Positions 53,574-63,470 are shown, counted from the stretch's first letter. The stretch is 64,000 nt of DNA from Pedobacter sp. MC2016-15 (GCF_026239695.1 NZ_JAPIVS010000002.1:620001-684000); one strand, 5' to 3'. Notes: generated by a model from the sequence alone, not told the origin. Numbers and translations: made by a program.

Positions 53574-54020
53574 ATGAACTTAAGTAATTTAAAACCTGCA
53601 TCAGGTTCTACTAAAAACAGTAAGAGAATTGGTCGTGGTACTGGTTCTGGTCGTGGTGGTACTTCCACTCGTGGTCATAAAGGTGCCGGATCACGTTCTG
53701 GTCACAAAACCAAAATCGGTTTTGAAGGTGGTCAGATGCCATTGCAACGTCGCGTACCTAAAGTAGGTTTCAAACCAATTAACCGTGTTGAATATGTAGG
53801 TGTAAACTTAGATGTTTTACAAGGATTAGCTGAGAAATTCAGCCTTACTTCAATTGATTTTGCTACATTGCAAGAGCATGGTTTAGCACATAAAAACGAC
53901 CTGGTTAAGATCCTTGGCCGTGGTGAGGTAAAATCTAAAGTTGAAGTTAAAGCTCACGCTTTCTCTGCAACTGCACAAAAAGCAATTGAAGCTGCTGGAG
54001 GCTCAATCGAAAAATTGTAA
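53574..54020 (+). CDS. rplO: 50S ribosomal protein L15
   Basis: A 148-residue late-assembly protein. The glycine/arginine-rich N-terminal extension ([26 protein letters not shown]) reaches into the subunit; [18 protein letters not shown] is conserved. It is three bases before secY, as in most bacteria. Confidence 0.98.
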   Translation: MNLSNLKPASGSTKNSKRIGRGTGSGRGGTSTRGHKGAGSRSGHKTKIGFEGGQMPLQRRVPKVGFKPINRVEYVGVNLDVLQGLAEKFSLTSIDFATLQEHGLAHKNDLVKILGRGEVKSKVEVKAHAFSATAQKAIEAAGGSIEKL

Positions 54021-54023
54021 TTA

Positions 54024-55364
54024 ATGAAGAAGCTGTTTACTACTTTAAGTAATATTTGGAAAATTCAGGAATTAAGAGAGCGTATAGTATTTACGCTCGT
54101 AATTCTTTTGGTCTATAGGTTCGTTTCTCACGTTGTTTTACCAGGCGTTGATGCAACAGCCCTAGGCGATAATCAGAAATCTGGAATCTTGGGTCTGCTG
54201 GATATGTTTGCCGGGGGATCATTTTCCCGTGTATCGATCCTTGCACTGGGGGTTATGCCATATATTTCTGCATCAATTGTAGTTCAGTTATTAGGTATTG
54301 CTGTGCCTTCCTTCCAGAAAATGCAGAAAGAAGGAGAGAGCGGCAGGAATAAACTCAATCAGATCACAAGATACCTGACGGTAGTGATTACAGCTGTTCA
54401 GGCTGTAGGATATGTGAAAACTCAGGTTCCTAAGGAAGCTATTCTGATTGATCCTACTTTATTCTTCGTTCTTTCAACATTCGTTTTGTCGGCAGGTACA
54501 TTATTTGTAATGTGGTTGGGTGAGAAAATTACCGATAAAGGTATTGGAAACGGTGTATCACTGATCATCATGGTTGGTATCATCGCACGTCTTCCGATGG
54601 CTCTTTATCAGGAGATCACTTCAAGGGTTATTGTAGACGGGGGCTTAATTGCACTTGTACTCGAAATCGTTGCTTTGTTCGCCGTGGTGATGTTTACGAT
54701 CCTTATCGTACAGGGTGTACGTAAAGTGCCTGTACAATATGCAAAACGTATCGTTGGTAACAGACAGTTTGGTGGGGTTAGACAATACATCCCATTGAAA
54801 GTGAATGCTGCTGGTGTAATGCCAATCATCTTTGCCCAGGCATTGATGTTCATTCCAACAACACTTACACAGTTTTTCCCTACTTTACAAAATACATGGT
54901 TAATCCAGTTCAGTGATCCAACATCACTGGCTTACAGTTTAACCTTCGCATTTTTAATTATTGCATTTACATTCTTCTATACTGCGATTACAGTTAATCC
55001 CGTACAGATGTCTGATGATATGAAGAAAAATGGTGGTTTCATCCCGGGTTTAAAACCAGGTCTGGATACCTCTTCATTTATTGACGATGTAATTTCTAAG
55101 ATCACCTTTCCAGGTTCTGTATTCTTAGCGATCATTGCCATCCTTCCTTCACTGGCCGTTAAGTTCGGTATTAAATCAGAGTTCGCCCATTTTTATGGAG
55201 GTACCTCCCTGCTGATTTTAGTAGGTGTGGTATTAGATACTTTACAACAGATTGAAAGTTATCTGTTAATGCGTCACTATGACGGATTAATGAAAACCGG
55301 AAGAGTTACAGGTCGTACTGGTGTTCCCGCTGCAAATACAAGCGGCAGCAGTGCGGTAATTTAA
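54024..55364 (+). CDS. secY: Preprotein translocase subunit SecY
   Basis: A 446-residue inner-membrane channel with ten hydrophobic helices. YRFVSHVVLPGVDATAL opens the first periplasmic region (plug follows with GGSFSRVSILALGVMPYISASI), GEKITDKGIGNGVSLIIMVGI marks helix 4, and the cytoplasmic loop with RKVPVQYAKRIVG contacts the ribosome and SecA. Complete and normal in length. Confidence 0.98.
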   Translation: MKKLFTTLSNIWKIQELRERIVFTLVILLVYRFVSHVVLPGVDATALGDNQKSGILGLLDMFAGGSFSRVSILALGVMPYISASIVVQLLGIAVPSFQKMQKEGESGRNKLNQITRYLTVVITAVQAVGYVKTQVPKEAILIDPTLFFVLSTFVLSAGTLFVMWLGEKITDKGIGNGVSLIIMVGIIARLPMALYQEITSRVIVDGGLIALVLEIVALFAVVMFTILIVQGVRKVPVQYAKRIVGNRQFGGVRQYIPLKVNAAGVMPIIFAQALMFIPTTLTQFFPTLQNTWLIQFSDPTSLAYSLTFAFLIIAFTFFYTAITVNPVQMSDDMKKNGGFIPGLKPGLDTSSFIDDVISKITFPGSVFLAIIAILPSLAVKFGIKSEFAHFYGGTSLLILVGVVLDTLQQIESYLLMRHYDGLMKTGRVTGRTGVPAANTSGSSAVI

Positions 55365-55369
55365 TATGA

Positions 55370-56155
55370 ATGTCTAAGATCTATTATAAGTCTCCGGAGG
55401 AGGTTGAGCTCATTAGAATTAGTTCCATGCTTGTATCTGAAACACTTGCAGAAGTGGCAAAGATCATCGGCCCTGGGGTAACCACAATGCAGCTGAACAA
55501 ACTTGCGGAGACTTACATAAAAGATCACGGAGCGATACCGGCATTTCTAAACTACAACGGGTTTCCCTATTCACTTTGTATATCGCCTAATGAGCAGGTT
55601 GTTCATGGCTTTCCCAGTGATTATGTGATTCAGGAAGGAGATCTGATCTCCGTTGATTGTGGTGTGATCAAGAACAATTTCTTTGGTGACTCGGCTTACA
55701 CGTTCTCTATAGGGGAAATCAGCGCTGACCGTCAGAAGTTGGTTGACGTTACTCAGGAATGTCTGAAGCGAGCTATTGATAAAGCTGTTGTTGGTTCCCG
55801 TCTCGGAGATGTGGGCTTCGCAGTACAGTCTTTCGCAGAGCAGAATGGTTTCGGTGTGGTGAGAGAGCTTGTTGGTCATGGTGTCGGCGTTCAGCTGCAC
55901 GAAAAGCCAGAGGTCCCTAACTACGGTAGACGGGGTACAGGTATGAAGTTAGAGGAGGGGATGGTCATTGCCATTGAACCGATGATCAATGCCGGTACAG
56001 CTAATATAGAGTTTTGGTCTGATGGCTGGACAGTAACAAGCAGAGACAGTCAGCCTTCGGCACATTTTGAACACACTGTTGCAATAAAAAAGGGGAAAGC
56101 AGATGTTTTATCAACCTTTTCTTTGATTGAAGAAGTTTTAAAAGAAAAAAGGTAA
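55370..56155 (+). CDS. map: Type I methionine aminopeptidase
   Basis: A 261-residue enzyme removing N-terminal methionine from new proteins. The five metal ligands are visible: D in SVDCGV, D in FFGDSAYT, H in GHGVGVQLHE, E in AIEPMIN, and E in HFEHTVAI. ATG 55370 starts five bases after secY's stop. Confidence 0.97.
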   Translation: MSKIYYKSPEEVELIRISSMLVSETLAEVAKIIGPGVTTMQLNKLAETYIKDHGAIPAFLNYNGFPYSLCISPNEQVVHGFPSDYVIQEGDLISVDCGVIKNNFFGDSAYTFSIGEISADRQKLVDVTQECLKRAIDKAVVGSRLGDVGFAVQSFAEQNGFGVVRELVGHGVGVQLHEKPEVPNYGRRGTGMKLEEGMVIAIEPMINAGTANIEFWSDGWTVTSRDSQPSAHFEHTVAIKKGKADVLSTFSLIEEVLKEKR

Positions 56156-56173
56156 ATAATTAAATATTTTTCT

Positions 56174-56181
56174 TAAATTTG
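56174..56181 (+). promoter_or_regulatory. -7 box before infA
   Basis: TAAATTTG matches TAnnTTTG, 44 bases before the infA ATG; no -33 TTG at the right distance. Confidence 0.4.
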
Positions 56182-56225
56182 CAACCCTGTTTAATAGCAG
56201 CTAATTAAGTAAAAATCAAGATTAT

Positions 56226-56444
56226 ATGGCTAAACAAGCCTCGATTGAACAAGACGGTGTAATAAGAGAAGCATTATCCAATGCCATGTTCAGAGTTGAA
56301 CTGGAGAACGGACATGAAATTATCGCTCATATCTCAGGTAAAATGAGGATGCATTACATTAAGATATTACCTGGGGACAAAGTTAAATTAGAGATGTCGC
56401 CTTACGATTTATCAAAGGGCAGGATTACTTATAGATATAAATAA
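56226..56444 (+). CDS. infA: Translation initiation factor IF-1
   Basis: A 72-residue OB-fold protein occupying the ribosomal A site during initiation. [39 protein letters not shown] and [23 protein letters not shown] are a full match to the family. One base before rpmJ. Confidence 0.98.
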   Translation: MAKQASIEQDGVIREALSNAMFRVELENGHEIIAHISGKMRMHYIKILPGDKVKLEMSPYDLSKGRITYRYK

Positions 56445-56445
56445 A

Positions 56446-56562
56446 ATGAAAGTTAGGTCATCAATTAAAAAACGCAGTGCTGATTGCAAGATTATTCGTC
56501 GTAAAGGCAAGCTTTACGTAATTAACAAGAAAAATCCGAAGTTCAAGCAGCGTCAGGGATAA
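56446..56562 (+). CDS. rpmJ: 50S ribosomal protein L36 (zinc-free form)
   Basis: A 38-residue protein, too short for ordinary ORF listing. It begins [15 protein letters not shown] and ends PKFKQRQG. Of the four zinc ligands of the C+ form only C14 remains; positions 11, 27 and 33 are S, N and F. It is therefore the zinc-independent form. Confidence 0.97.
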   Translation: MKVRSSIKKRSADCKIIRRKGKLYVINKKNPKFKQRQG

Positions 56563-56639
56563 TAAATTATTGCAGTATGATTAGATTGAATGTACAGGTT
56601 ACTCAATCTGTCGTCAAATAATCAACATTTAGTACAAAT

Positions 56640-57017
56640 ATGGCAAGGATATCAGGTATAGATTTACCAAGAAACAAAAGAGGCGAAATCGGACTAACTT
56701 ACATCTTCGGTGTAGGCAGATCAACTGCTCAGCGTATATTAACTGAGGCAGGTATCGATTTTAGCAAAAAAGTACAGGATTGGTCTGATGATGAGTTATC
56801 AGCAATTCGTACCATCATTAACGACGGCGTGAAAGTAGAAGGTGCTTTACGTTCTGAGGTTCAGTTAAACATCAAACGTTTAATGGACATCGGTTGTTAC
56901 CGTGGTTTACGTCACAGAAAAGGTTTACCAGTTCGCGGTCAGCGCACTAAAAACAATTCTCGTACACGTAAGGGCAAGAGAAAAACAGTTGCTAACAAGA
57001 AAAAAGCTACTAAATAA
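56640..57017 (+). CDS. rpsM: 30S ribosomal protein S13
   Basis: A 125-residue head protein forming subunit bridges. [30 protein letters not shown] and [30 protein letters not shown] are diagnostic. Begins the alpha block rpsM, rpsK, rpsD, rpoA, rplQ. Confidence 0.98.
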   Translation: MARISGIDLPRNKRGEIGLTYIFGVGRSTAQRILTEAGIDFSKKVQDWSDDELSAIRTIINDGVKVEGALRSEVQLNIKRLMDIGCYRGLRHRKGLPVRGQRTKNNSRTRKGKRKTVANKKKATK

Positions 57018-57038
57018 AATTAGTAACGGATAATAATT

Positions 57039-57428
57039 ATGGCTAAGAGTAAAAAAGTAACCAAAAAGCGTATTGTTGTTATTGAACCGGTTGGTCAGGC
57101 ACATATCAATGCGACTTTTAATAATATCATTGTTACCTTAACAAACAACAATGGTCAAACTATTTCATGGTCTTCAGCAGGTAAAATGGGCTTCAAGGGT
57201 TCTAAAAAGAACACTCCATATGCTGCAGGTCAGGCTGCAAGTGATTGCGGTAAAGTAGCATTTGATTTAGGTCTGCGTAAAGTAGAGGTTTTTGTTAAAG
57301 GTCCTGGATCAGGTCGTGAGTCTGCTATCAGAACATTACAGATCTCTGGTATCGAAGTAACTTCGATCAAAGATATTACGCCGCTTCCGCACAACGGATG
57401 TCGTCCTCCTAAGAAGAGAAGAGTTTAA
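57039..57428 (+). CDS. rpsK: 30S ribosomal protein S11
   Basis: A 129-residue platform protein. [44 protein letters not shown]-like text and the basic end [13 protein letters not shown] are typical. A 65-base gap precedes rpsD. Confidence 0.97.
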   Translation: MAKSKKVTKKRIVVIEPVGQAHINATFNNIIVTLTNNNGQTISWSSAGKMGFKGSKKNTPYAAGQAASDCGKVAFDLGLRKVEVFVKGPGSGRESAIRTLQISGIEVTSIKDITPLPHNGCRPPKKRRV

Positions 57429-57493
57429 TTTATTAATTTTTAAAGCTAAGAGTCTGCAGCTTCAGGTTGCATGATACTTTAAAACAAAAAGCA

Positions 57494-58102
57494 ATGGCAA
57501 GATATACAGGACCAAAGTCCAAAATCGCGCGTAAATTCAGAGAGCCAATTTTCGGCCCTGATAAAGTACTAGACAGAAAAAACTATCCCCCAGGACAGCA
57601 CGGTGCGTCTAAAAGAAGAGGTAAACAATCTGAGTATTCAGTACAGTTAATGGAAAAACAAAAAGTGAAATATACTTATGGTGTATTAGAGCGTCAGTTC
57701 CGTAACTTGTTTACAAAAGCATCTTCCCGTCAGGGTATCACAGGTGATAACTTATTACAGTTATTGGAAGCCCGTTTAGATAACACAGTTTATAGATTAG
57801 GTATTGCGACTACACGTTCAGCTGCACGCCAGTTAGTTAGCCATAAACACGTAACAGTGAACGGTGAAGTAGTAAACATTCCTTCTTACCAATTAAAAGC
57901 AGGTGATGTTGTAGCAGTACGTGAGAAATCTAAAACTTTGGAAAGCATCACTAATTCAGTAGCAGGCAGAGTAATCAATAAATTCAATTGGTTAGACTGG
58001 AATGCATCTGAGTTAAGCGGAAAGTTTTTAGCTTATCCAAATCGTGATGAGATTCCTGAGAACATCAAAGAAAACTTAATCATCGAGCTTTACTCGAAGT
58101 AA
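57494..58102 (+). CDS. rpsD: 30S ribosomal protein S4
   Basis: A 202-residue primary 16S rRNA-binding protein, which also autoregulates the alpha operon in E. coli. [20 protein letters not shown] opens it; the S4 RNA-binding domain has [31 protein letters not shown]. It has no zinc-binding cysteines. I chose ATG 57494 over an in-frame start at 57467. A terminator-like hairpin follows. Confidence 0.97.
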   Translation: MARYTGPKSKIARKFREPIFGPDKVLDRKNYPPGQHGASKRRGKQSEYSVQLMEKQKVKYTYGVLERQFRNLFTKASSRQGITGDNLLQLLEARLDNTVYRLGIATTRSAARQLVSHKHVTVNGEVVNIPSYQLKAGDVVAVREKSKTLESITNSVAGRVINKFNWLDWNASELSGKFLAYPNRDEIPENIKENLIIELYSK

Positions 58103-58114
58103 TCATATATTTAA

Positions 58115-58145
58115 TTAGCTGCCTTCGCGGGCAGCTAAATTTTTT
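58115..58145 (+). terminator. Terminator-like hairpin between rpsD and rpoA
   Basis: TTAGCTGCC (58115-58123) pairs perfectly with GGCAGCTAA (58130-58138), six-base loop, then six T residues at 58140-58145. It lies inside what is usually one transcript and could attenuate rpoA and rplQ. Confidence 0.7.
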
Positions 58146-58184
58146 GCGTTACAAAATATTCATAACGATCTAAAAACATTATAA

Positions 58185-59177
58185 ATGGCAATTTTAGCAT
58201 TTCAGAAACCCGATAAGGTCATCATGCAGAAATCAACGGATTTCGATGGTATATTTGAATTTCGTCCCTTAGAACCCGGTTTCGGTGTAACAATTGGTAA
58301 TGCCTTAAGAAGAATACTTCTTTCTTCCCTGGAAGGTTATGCCATTACAAGTATTCGTTTTTCTGGTGTATCACATGAGTTTTCTACAATGAAAGGTGTT
58401 GTAGAAGATTTAACTGAAATTATCCTGAACCTGAAACAAGTTCGTTTCAAAAAAGCTGGTGATTCAGGTGACTCTGAAAAAGTTTTTATTGTAGTTAATG
58501 GCCAGGATCAGTTTCTAGCAGGTGACATCACTAAATTCTCTAACAATTTCGAAGTGCTTAATCCAGACTTCGTGATCTGTAACATGGAGAAATCAGTTAC
58601 TTTAGAGGTAGAATTGACTATCAATAAAGGACGTGGTTATGTTCCGGCTGAAGAAAATAAAATTAATGATGCTGTTGTTGGTGTAATTGCTATCGATTCG
58701 ATCTTTACCCCAATGAAAAATGTAAAATACACGATTGAAAACTATCGTGTTGAACAAAAAACAGATTATGAAAAATTAATTTTGGAAATCGCTACAGATG
58801 GATCTATCCATCCTGAAGAAGCTTTGAAAGAAGCAGCCAAAATTTTGATTCAGCATTTCATGTTATTCTCTGACGAGAACCTGGTTCTTGAATCTCAGGC
58901 AAAAGAAGAAACTAAAGAAGTGGATGAGGAAATCCTGCATATGCGTAAAATCCTTAAAACTGAATTAGTTGATCTTGATCTTTCAGTTCGTGCTTTAAAC
59001 TGCTTAAAAGCAGCCGATATCCGCACACTGGCTGATCTTGTTTCTTATGATGTAGCTGACATGTTAAAATTCAGAAACTTTGGTAAGAAATCACTTACTG
59101 AAATCCAGGAGCTTGTAAAATCTAAACAATTGTCTTTCGGCATGAACTTAGGTAAATACAAACTGGAAGAAGAGTAA
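58185..59177 (+). CDS. rpoA: RNA polymerase alpha subunit
   Basis: A 330-residue subunit. The N-terminal dimerisation domain ([34 protein letters not shown]) and the C-terminal domain (about 255-320; [25 protein letters not shown]) with the two helix-hairpin-helix motifs are present. It nucleates assembly of the polymerase and contacts activators. A structured gap leads to rplQ. Confidence 0.98.
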   Translation: MAILAFQKPDKVIMQKSTDFDGIFEFRPLEPGFGVTIGNALRRILLSSLEGYAITSIRFSGVSHEFSTMKGVVEDLTEIILNLKQVRFKKAGDSGDSEKVFIVVNGQDQFLAGDITKFSNNFEVLNPDFVICNMEKSVTLEVELTINKGRGYVPAEENKINDAVVGVIAIDSIFTPMKNVKYTIENYRVEQKTDYEKLILEIATDGSIHPEEALKEAAKILIQHFMLFSDENLVLESQAKEETKEVDEEILHMRKILKTELVDLDLSVRALNCLKAADIRTLADLVSYDVADMLKFRNFGKKSLTEIQELVKSKQLSFGMNLGKYKLEEE

Positions 59178-59202
59178 GCATAACAAATCACAAATTGTTA
59201 AT

Positions 59203-59245
59203 AGTGCATAATTCCCTCTTTAATTCAGAAGAGACGGTATGCACT
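59203..59245 (+). promoter_or_regulatory. Nested hairpin before rplQ
   Basis: AGTGCATA (59203-59210) pairs with TATGCACT (59238-59245); inside, CTCTT (59216-59220) pairs with AAGAG (59229-59233). It ends 13 bases before the rplQ ATG and could affect ribosome loading. No T-tract. Confidence 0.6.
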
Positions 59246-59258
59246 CAATAAAATAAAA

Positions 59259-59819
59259 ATGAGACACGGTAAAAAAAACAACCACTTAGGCAGAACTGAC
59301 TCCCATCGTAAAGCGATGTTGGCTAACATGGCCTCATCACTGATCAAACACAAAAGGATCTCTACAACATTAGCTAAAGCTAAATCTTTACGTATGTATG
59401 TTGAGCCTTTGATCACTAAATCTAAAAACGATACTACACACTCACGTCGTATTGTATTTAGTTACTTACAGGACAAAGATTCAGTTACTGAATTGTTCCG
59501 TGACGTAGCTGCTAAAGTAGCTAACCGTCCGGGTGGTTATACCAGAATTATCAAATTAAACAATCGTTTAGGTGATAACGCTGAGATGGCGTTAATCGAA
59601 CTGGTTGATTACAACGAAGTTTATGGTGTAGATACTGAAGCTGCTGAGAAGAAAACTACCCGTCGTGGCAGAACTAAAGCTAAAAAATCTGACGCACCTG
59701 CAGCGAAAGCTGAAGCTGCTGCTGAAGAAGCACCAGTTGCTGAAGAAGCTCCGGCTACAGAAGAAGCAACTCCAGAAGCTCCGGCTGCTGAAGAAGCAAA
59801 AGATAACAAAGGAGAATAA
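59259..59819 (+). CDS. rplQ: 50S ribosomal protein L17 with acidic Ala/Glu/Pro-rich tail
   Basis: A 186-residue protein. The core (1 to about 125) is standard L17: [41 protein letters not shown]. It is followed by a basic linker ([13 protein letters not shown]) and about 45 residues made almost only of A, E, P and T in repeated EEAP units, absent from E. coli L17 (127). The tail could be a flexible acidic surface arm; its role is unknown. It ends the supercluster at a terminator. Confidence 0.97.
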   Translation: MRHGKKNNHLGRTDSHRKAMLANMASSLIKHKRISTTLAKAKSLRMYVEPLITKSKNDTTHSRRIVFSYLQDKDSVTELFRDVAAKVANRPGGYTRIIKLNNRLGDNAEMALIELVDYNEVYGVDTEAAEKKTTRRGRTKAKKSDAPAAKAEAAAEEAPVAEEAPATEEATPEAPAAEEAKDNKGE

Positions 59820-59841
59820 TTTTCCATTCTCCGGAATAAAG

Positions 59842-59874
59842 ATGCCTTTCTGTAAAACGGAAAGGCATTTTTTT
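59842..59874 (+). terminator. Terminator after rplQ
   Basis: ATGCCTTTCTG (59842-59852) pairs with CGGAAAGGCAT (59858-59868), one G-U pair, five-base loop, then a T-run. It ends the ribosomal supercluster. Confidence 0.9.
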
Positions 59875-59906
59875 ATGCATAAATAGTTTAGCCTAATTTT
59901 GATATC

Positions 59907-61091
59907 ATGTCAGAGTCTGAAAAAATTGAACAGTTTAAGACGCTCGTATCGGAGAGTGTTACCAATGATACTTTCATCAAAATTACCCTTGGTAACTACA
60001 TGGGTGAGGAGCCTGAACTCAAGAATATATATGTCCGGAAAGTGCTGATCAAACGGATGCCGATGCTCGCTTTTACCTACAGGTATAAAACAAAGGATAT
60101 CGTTAAGAACTATGCGCCCCAGGAAGGGCTCCGTCTGGTTTTCGATTATCTTGAGAGTGGTTTCCGGAACTGTACCTGCTTTACGGTTGACAACGACATT
60201 GTTCTTTTATCTCATCCATCAAAGGGCTATTCTCTTAATATGAACAAAGCGACCATGCAGGATCAGTTACCGCTGAGCCATGATAAGGAAAAAGCACGAC
60301 TCATTGCATCGTTGCAGAAACCCTATCTGACGGCACTGAGAATTACGGATAAGAATGGTATCGTCTTTAAAAATGCACAGGATAAGTATAAGCAGATTAA
60401 TCAGTACGTAGCCTTGCTTGATCCGCTGATCAGAGAGCTGCCTGCGGGAAAGTTGAAGAAAGTTGTAGATATGGGTTCCGGCAAAGGTTACCTCACTTTC
60501 GCTTTGTATGATTACCTGGTTAATGTGTTAAAGATGGAGGTAAGTGTGAGAGGAGTGGAGTACAGGCAGGACATGGTGGATCTGTGTAACAGGATTGCAG
60601 ACGAGTCTGGTTTTACAGGCTTAAGCTTTGTACAGGGAACTATTGAAGATTATCAGGAAGAAGGTATCGACTTACTCATCGCGCTGCATGCCTGTGATAC
60701 TGCTACTGATGACGCCATTGCCAAAGGTATCAGCGCGGGAGCTGAGCTGATTGTTGTTGCGCCCTGCTGCCATAAACAAATCCGCAGGGAAATGGAAAAA
60801 GGAAAGGCTGAGAATGACCTTGGATTTATCACCAGACATGGTATCTTCCTGGAGAGGCAGGCTGTGATGGTTACTGACGGTATCCGGGCACTGATCCTCG
60901 AGTACTTTGGATATAAGACCAAAGTTTTTGAATTTATATCAGAGGCGAATACACCGAAAAATGTGTTGATCACCGGCTCAAAAGTTAAAGGGACTAAGAT
61001 AAAGCACGACGATATTTCGACGAAAATTAAAGATACAAAGAGCTATTTTGGCATTGGTTATCATCATCTTGAAAGACTGCTTGGTCTTTAA
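59907..61091 (+). CDS. Class I SAM-dependent methyltransferase (Methyltransf_32-like)
   Basis: A 394-residue protein. An N-terminal domain of about 180 residues, rich in charged text, precedes a Rossmann methyltransferase core: motif I VVDMGSGKGYLTFALYDYL near residue 187, then GVEYRQDMVDLCNRIA, IALHACDTATDDAI near 257 and APCCHKQIRREM near 284. The DMGSGKGYL and PCCHKQ patterns belong to a family with eukaryotic relatives and unknown or RNA/protein substrates. It has no signal peptide. It lies between the ribosomal cluster and dnaK and appears to stand alone. Confidence 0.8.
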   Translation: MSESEKIEQFKTLVSESVTNDTFIKITLGNYMGEEPELKNIYVRKVLIKRMPMLAFTYRYKTKDIVKNYAPQEGLRLVFDYLESGFRNCTCFTVDNDIVLLSHPSKGYSLNMNKATMQDQLPLSHDKEKARLIASLQKPYLTALRITDKNGIVFKNAQDKYKQINQYVALLDPLIRELPAGKLKKVVDMGSGKGYLTFALYDYLVNVLKMEVSVRGVEYRQDMVDLCNRIADESGFTGLSFVQGTIEDYQEEGIDLLIALHACDTATDDAIAKGISAGAELIVVAPCCHKQIRREMEKGKAENDLGFITRHGIFLERQAVMVTDGIRALILEYFGYKTKVFEFISEANTPKNVLITGSKVKGTKIKHDDISTKIKDTKSYFGIGYHHLERLLGL

Positions 61092-61186
61092 CAGGTTTAT
61101 TGCCAAAGCAAAAGCCGATTTATGACAACCTGTCAGAATTGTAAATCGTTTTTAATACATTTTAGCAAAAATTATAAAATACCAGC

Positions 61187-61231
61187 CTGTTTACCTGCCA
61201 AATGCCGATTGGCACATTGCTTGTTAAACAG
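61187..61231 (+). promoter_or_regulatory. Nested hairpin in the dnaK upstream region
   Basis: CTGTTTA (61187-61193) pairs with TAAACAG (61225-61231), and inside TGCCAA (61196-61201) pairs with TTGGCA (61209-61214). It lies 43 bases before the dnaK ATG. No CIRCE element or clear TAnnTTTG box with spacing was found in the 182-base gap. Confidence 0.5.
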
Positions 61232-61273
61232 AATTAGAAAATTAGAATTCATCACATAAACAAGATAAATAGC

Positions 61274-63187
61274 ATGTCAAAAATTATTGGTATAGACTTA
61301 GGAACAACAAACTCTTGCGTAGCCGTAATGGAAGGTAACGAACCTGTAGTTATAGCCAACAGTGAGGGTAAACGTACAACGCCATCCATTGTTGCATTTG
61401 CAGAGAATGGTGAGCGTAAAGTAGGTGATTCTGCGAAACGTCAGGCGATCACTAACCCAACAAAAACAATTTATTCGATTAAGCGCTTTATGGGCAGCAG
61501 CTTTGCTGAGGTTTCTAAAGAAGCTGGCCGTGTTCCTTACAACGTAGTTAAGGGAGATAACAACACACCAAGAGTTGAAATCGACGACCGTAAATACACT
61601 CCACAGGAAATTTCTGCAATGATCTTGCAAAAAATGAAAAAAACTGCGGAAGACTTTTTGGGTCATGAGGTTACTGAAGCAGTTATTACTGTTCCTGCCT
61701 ACTTCAATGATGCACAACGTCAGGCTACAAAAGAAGCTGGTGAAATCGCTGGTTTGAATGTTAAACGTATTATCAACGAGCCTACAGCAGCAGCTTTGGC
61801 TTACGGTCTTGATAAAGCACACAAAGACATGAAAATTGTTGTGTTTGACTGCGGTGGTGGTACACATGACGTTTCTGTATTAGAATTAGGTGATGGTGTA
61901 TTTGAAGTAAAATCTACTGATGGTGATACTCACTTAGGTGGTGACGACTTTGACCACATTATTATTGACTGGTTAGCAGCAGAATTTAAAAACGAAAATG
62001 GTATGGACCTTGCACAGGATCCAATGGCATTACAACGTTTGAAAGAAGCTGCTGAGAAAGCTAAAATTGAATTGTCAAGCTCAACTTCAACTGAAGTTAA
62101 CCTTCCATATATTACAGCTGATGCAAGTGGTCCGAAACACTTGGTTAGAACTTTAAGCCGTGCTAAATTTGAGCAACTGGCTGCTGATCTGATCAAACGC
62201 ACAATCGAGCCTTGTAAATCTGCATTGAAAAATGCTGGTTTAAAAACATCAGATATCGATGAGATTATCTTAGTAGGTGGTTCTACACGTATCCCTGCAA
62301 TCCAGGATGCTGTAAAAGCTTTCTTCGGTAAAGAGCCTTCTAAAGGTGTTAACCCTGATGAGGTAGTAGCTATCGGTGCTGCAATCCAGGGTGGTGTATT
62401 AACTGGTGAGGTTAAAGATGTATTGTTATTAGATGTTACTCCTCTTTCATTAGGTATCGAGACTATGGGTGGCGTGATGACAAAACTGATCGAATCAAAC
62501 ACTACTATTCCTTCTAAGAAAGCTGAAACTTTCTCTACAGCTGCTGATAATCAGCCTTCAGTTGAGATCCACATTTTACAGGGAGAGCGTCCAATGGCTG
62601 CTCAGAACCGTACAATTGGCCGTTTCATCCTGGATGGTATTCCACCAGCGCCACGTGGTGTTCCACAAGTAGAAGTTGCATTTGATATTGATGCTAACGG
62701 TATCCTGCATGTAAGTGCAAAAGATAAAGCTACTGGTAAAGAGCAAAAAATCCGTATCGAGGCTTCATCTGGTTTAACTGATGAAGAAATCAAAAGGATG
62801 AAAGAAGAAGCTGAAGCAAATGCAGATGCTGATAAAGTAGCTAAAGAAGAAGCTGATAAAATCAACAGTGCTGATGCATTGATCTTCTCTACTGAGAAAC
62901 AATTGAAAGAATTCGGTGAGAAACTTTCAGCTGATAAAAAAGCACCAATTGAAGCTGGTCTGGCAAAATTACAGGCTGCACACGCAGCAAGAAACTTTGC
63001 TGATATCGATGCTGCTCAGGAAGAGCTTCAGGCTGCATGGAATGCTGCATCTGAAGAAATGTACAAAGCAGGTCAGGACGGCGCTCCTGAAGGAGCTGCA
63101 GGTCAGCCGGCAGGAGAATCTGCAGCACAAGGTGGCGATAACGTTACTGATGTAGATTTCGAAGAAGTAAAAGACGAAACGAAATAA
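61274..63187 (+). CDS. dnaK: Chaperone DnaK (Hsp70)
   Basis: A 637-residue ATP-driven chaperone. The ATPase domain has [45 protein letters not shown] and [12 protein letters not shown]; the substrate-binding domain follows [19 protein letters not shown]; the tail ends in the acidic [11 protein letters not shown] motif. It works with DnaJ and GrpE; neither gene is adjacent here. Codon use is highly biased like that of the ribosomal genes, indicating high expression. Confidence 0.98.
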   Translation: MSKIIGIDLGTTNSCVAVMEGNEPVVIANSEGKRTTPSIVAFAENGERKVGDSAKRQAITNPTKTIYSIKRFMGSSFAEVSKEAGRVPYNVVKGDNNTPRVEIDDRKYTPQEISAMILQKMKKTAEDFLGHEVTEAVITVPAYFNDAQRQATKEAGEIAGLNVKRIINEPTAAALAYGLDKAHKDMKIVVFDCGGGTHDVSVLELGDGVFEVKSTDGDTHLGGDDFDHIIIDWLAAEFKNENGMDLAQDPMALQRLKEAAEKAKIELSSSTSTEVNLPYITADASGPKHLVRTLSRAKFEQLAADLIKRTIEPCKSALKNAGLKTSDIDEIILVGGSTRIPAIQDAVKAFFGKEPSKGVNPDEVVAIGAAIQGGVLTGEVKDVLLLDVTPLSLGIETMGGVMTKLIESNTTIPSKKAETFSTAADNQPSVEIHILQGERPMAAQNRTIGRFILDGIPPAPRGVPQVEVAFDIDANGILHVSAKDKATGKEQKIRIEASSGLTDEEIKRMKEEAEANADADKVAKEEADKINSADALIFSTEKQLKEFGEKLSADKKAPIEAGLAKLQAAHAARNFADIDAAQEELQAAWNAASEEMYKAGQDGAPEGAAGQPAGESAAQGGDNVTDVDFEEVKDETK

Positions 63188-63208
63188 GTTTCATTTCTGA
63201 TACAAATT

Positions 63209-63246
63209 AAAAAGAGGGCAACCGTAATGGTTGCCCTCTTTTTTTT
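63209..63246 (+). terminator. Terminator after dnaK
   Basis: AAAGAGGGCAACC (63211-63223) pairs with GGTTGCCCTCTTT (63229-63241), five-base loop, followed by further T residues to 63246. It lies 22 bases after the dnaK stop. Confidence 0.93.
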
Positions 63247-63470
63247 GTGCTGTTTTGCAGAATTTTGGATGGAAATGCTGCTTGTATACAGATGTCCCTG
63301 GTAAATTGTTTTGATTATTTTACAAAAAACAATAATTATTATCTATTGGACAATAATATCTCAGAAAAGCAGTTAATTTTCCCTAATTCTTGTTAAAACA
63401 GTATGTTTTAATCCTCTGGAAATATAAATTAGGGGTTCGATTATTAACTATTTATCTAAAACCCCACAAC
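63247..63470 (+). promoter_or_regulatory. AT-rich leader with hairpins before the second SusC gene
   Basis: No gene is seen in these 224 bases. TTAAAACA/TGTTTTAA form a short stem at 63393-63411, and GGGGTT (63432-63437) pairs with AACCCC (63460-63465), closing a 22-base loop only five bases before the ATG. No full TTG-N19-TAnnTTTG promoter was found. Confidence 0.5.

Noticed and set aside
59665-59886. 73-codon Lys/Leu-rich plus-strand frame over the end of rplQ
   Set aside because: It is the +1 frame of the repetitive Ala/Glu tail; composition is an artefact of GCTGAAGAAG-type repeats.
61092-61273. CIRCE operator before dnaK
   Set aside because: The TTAGCACTC-N9-GAGTGCTAA pattern is not present; only unrelated short stems occur.
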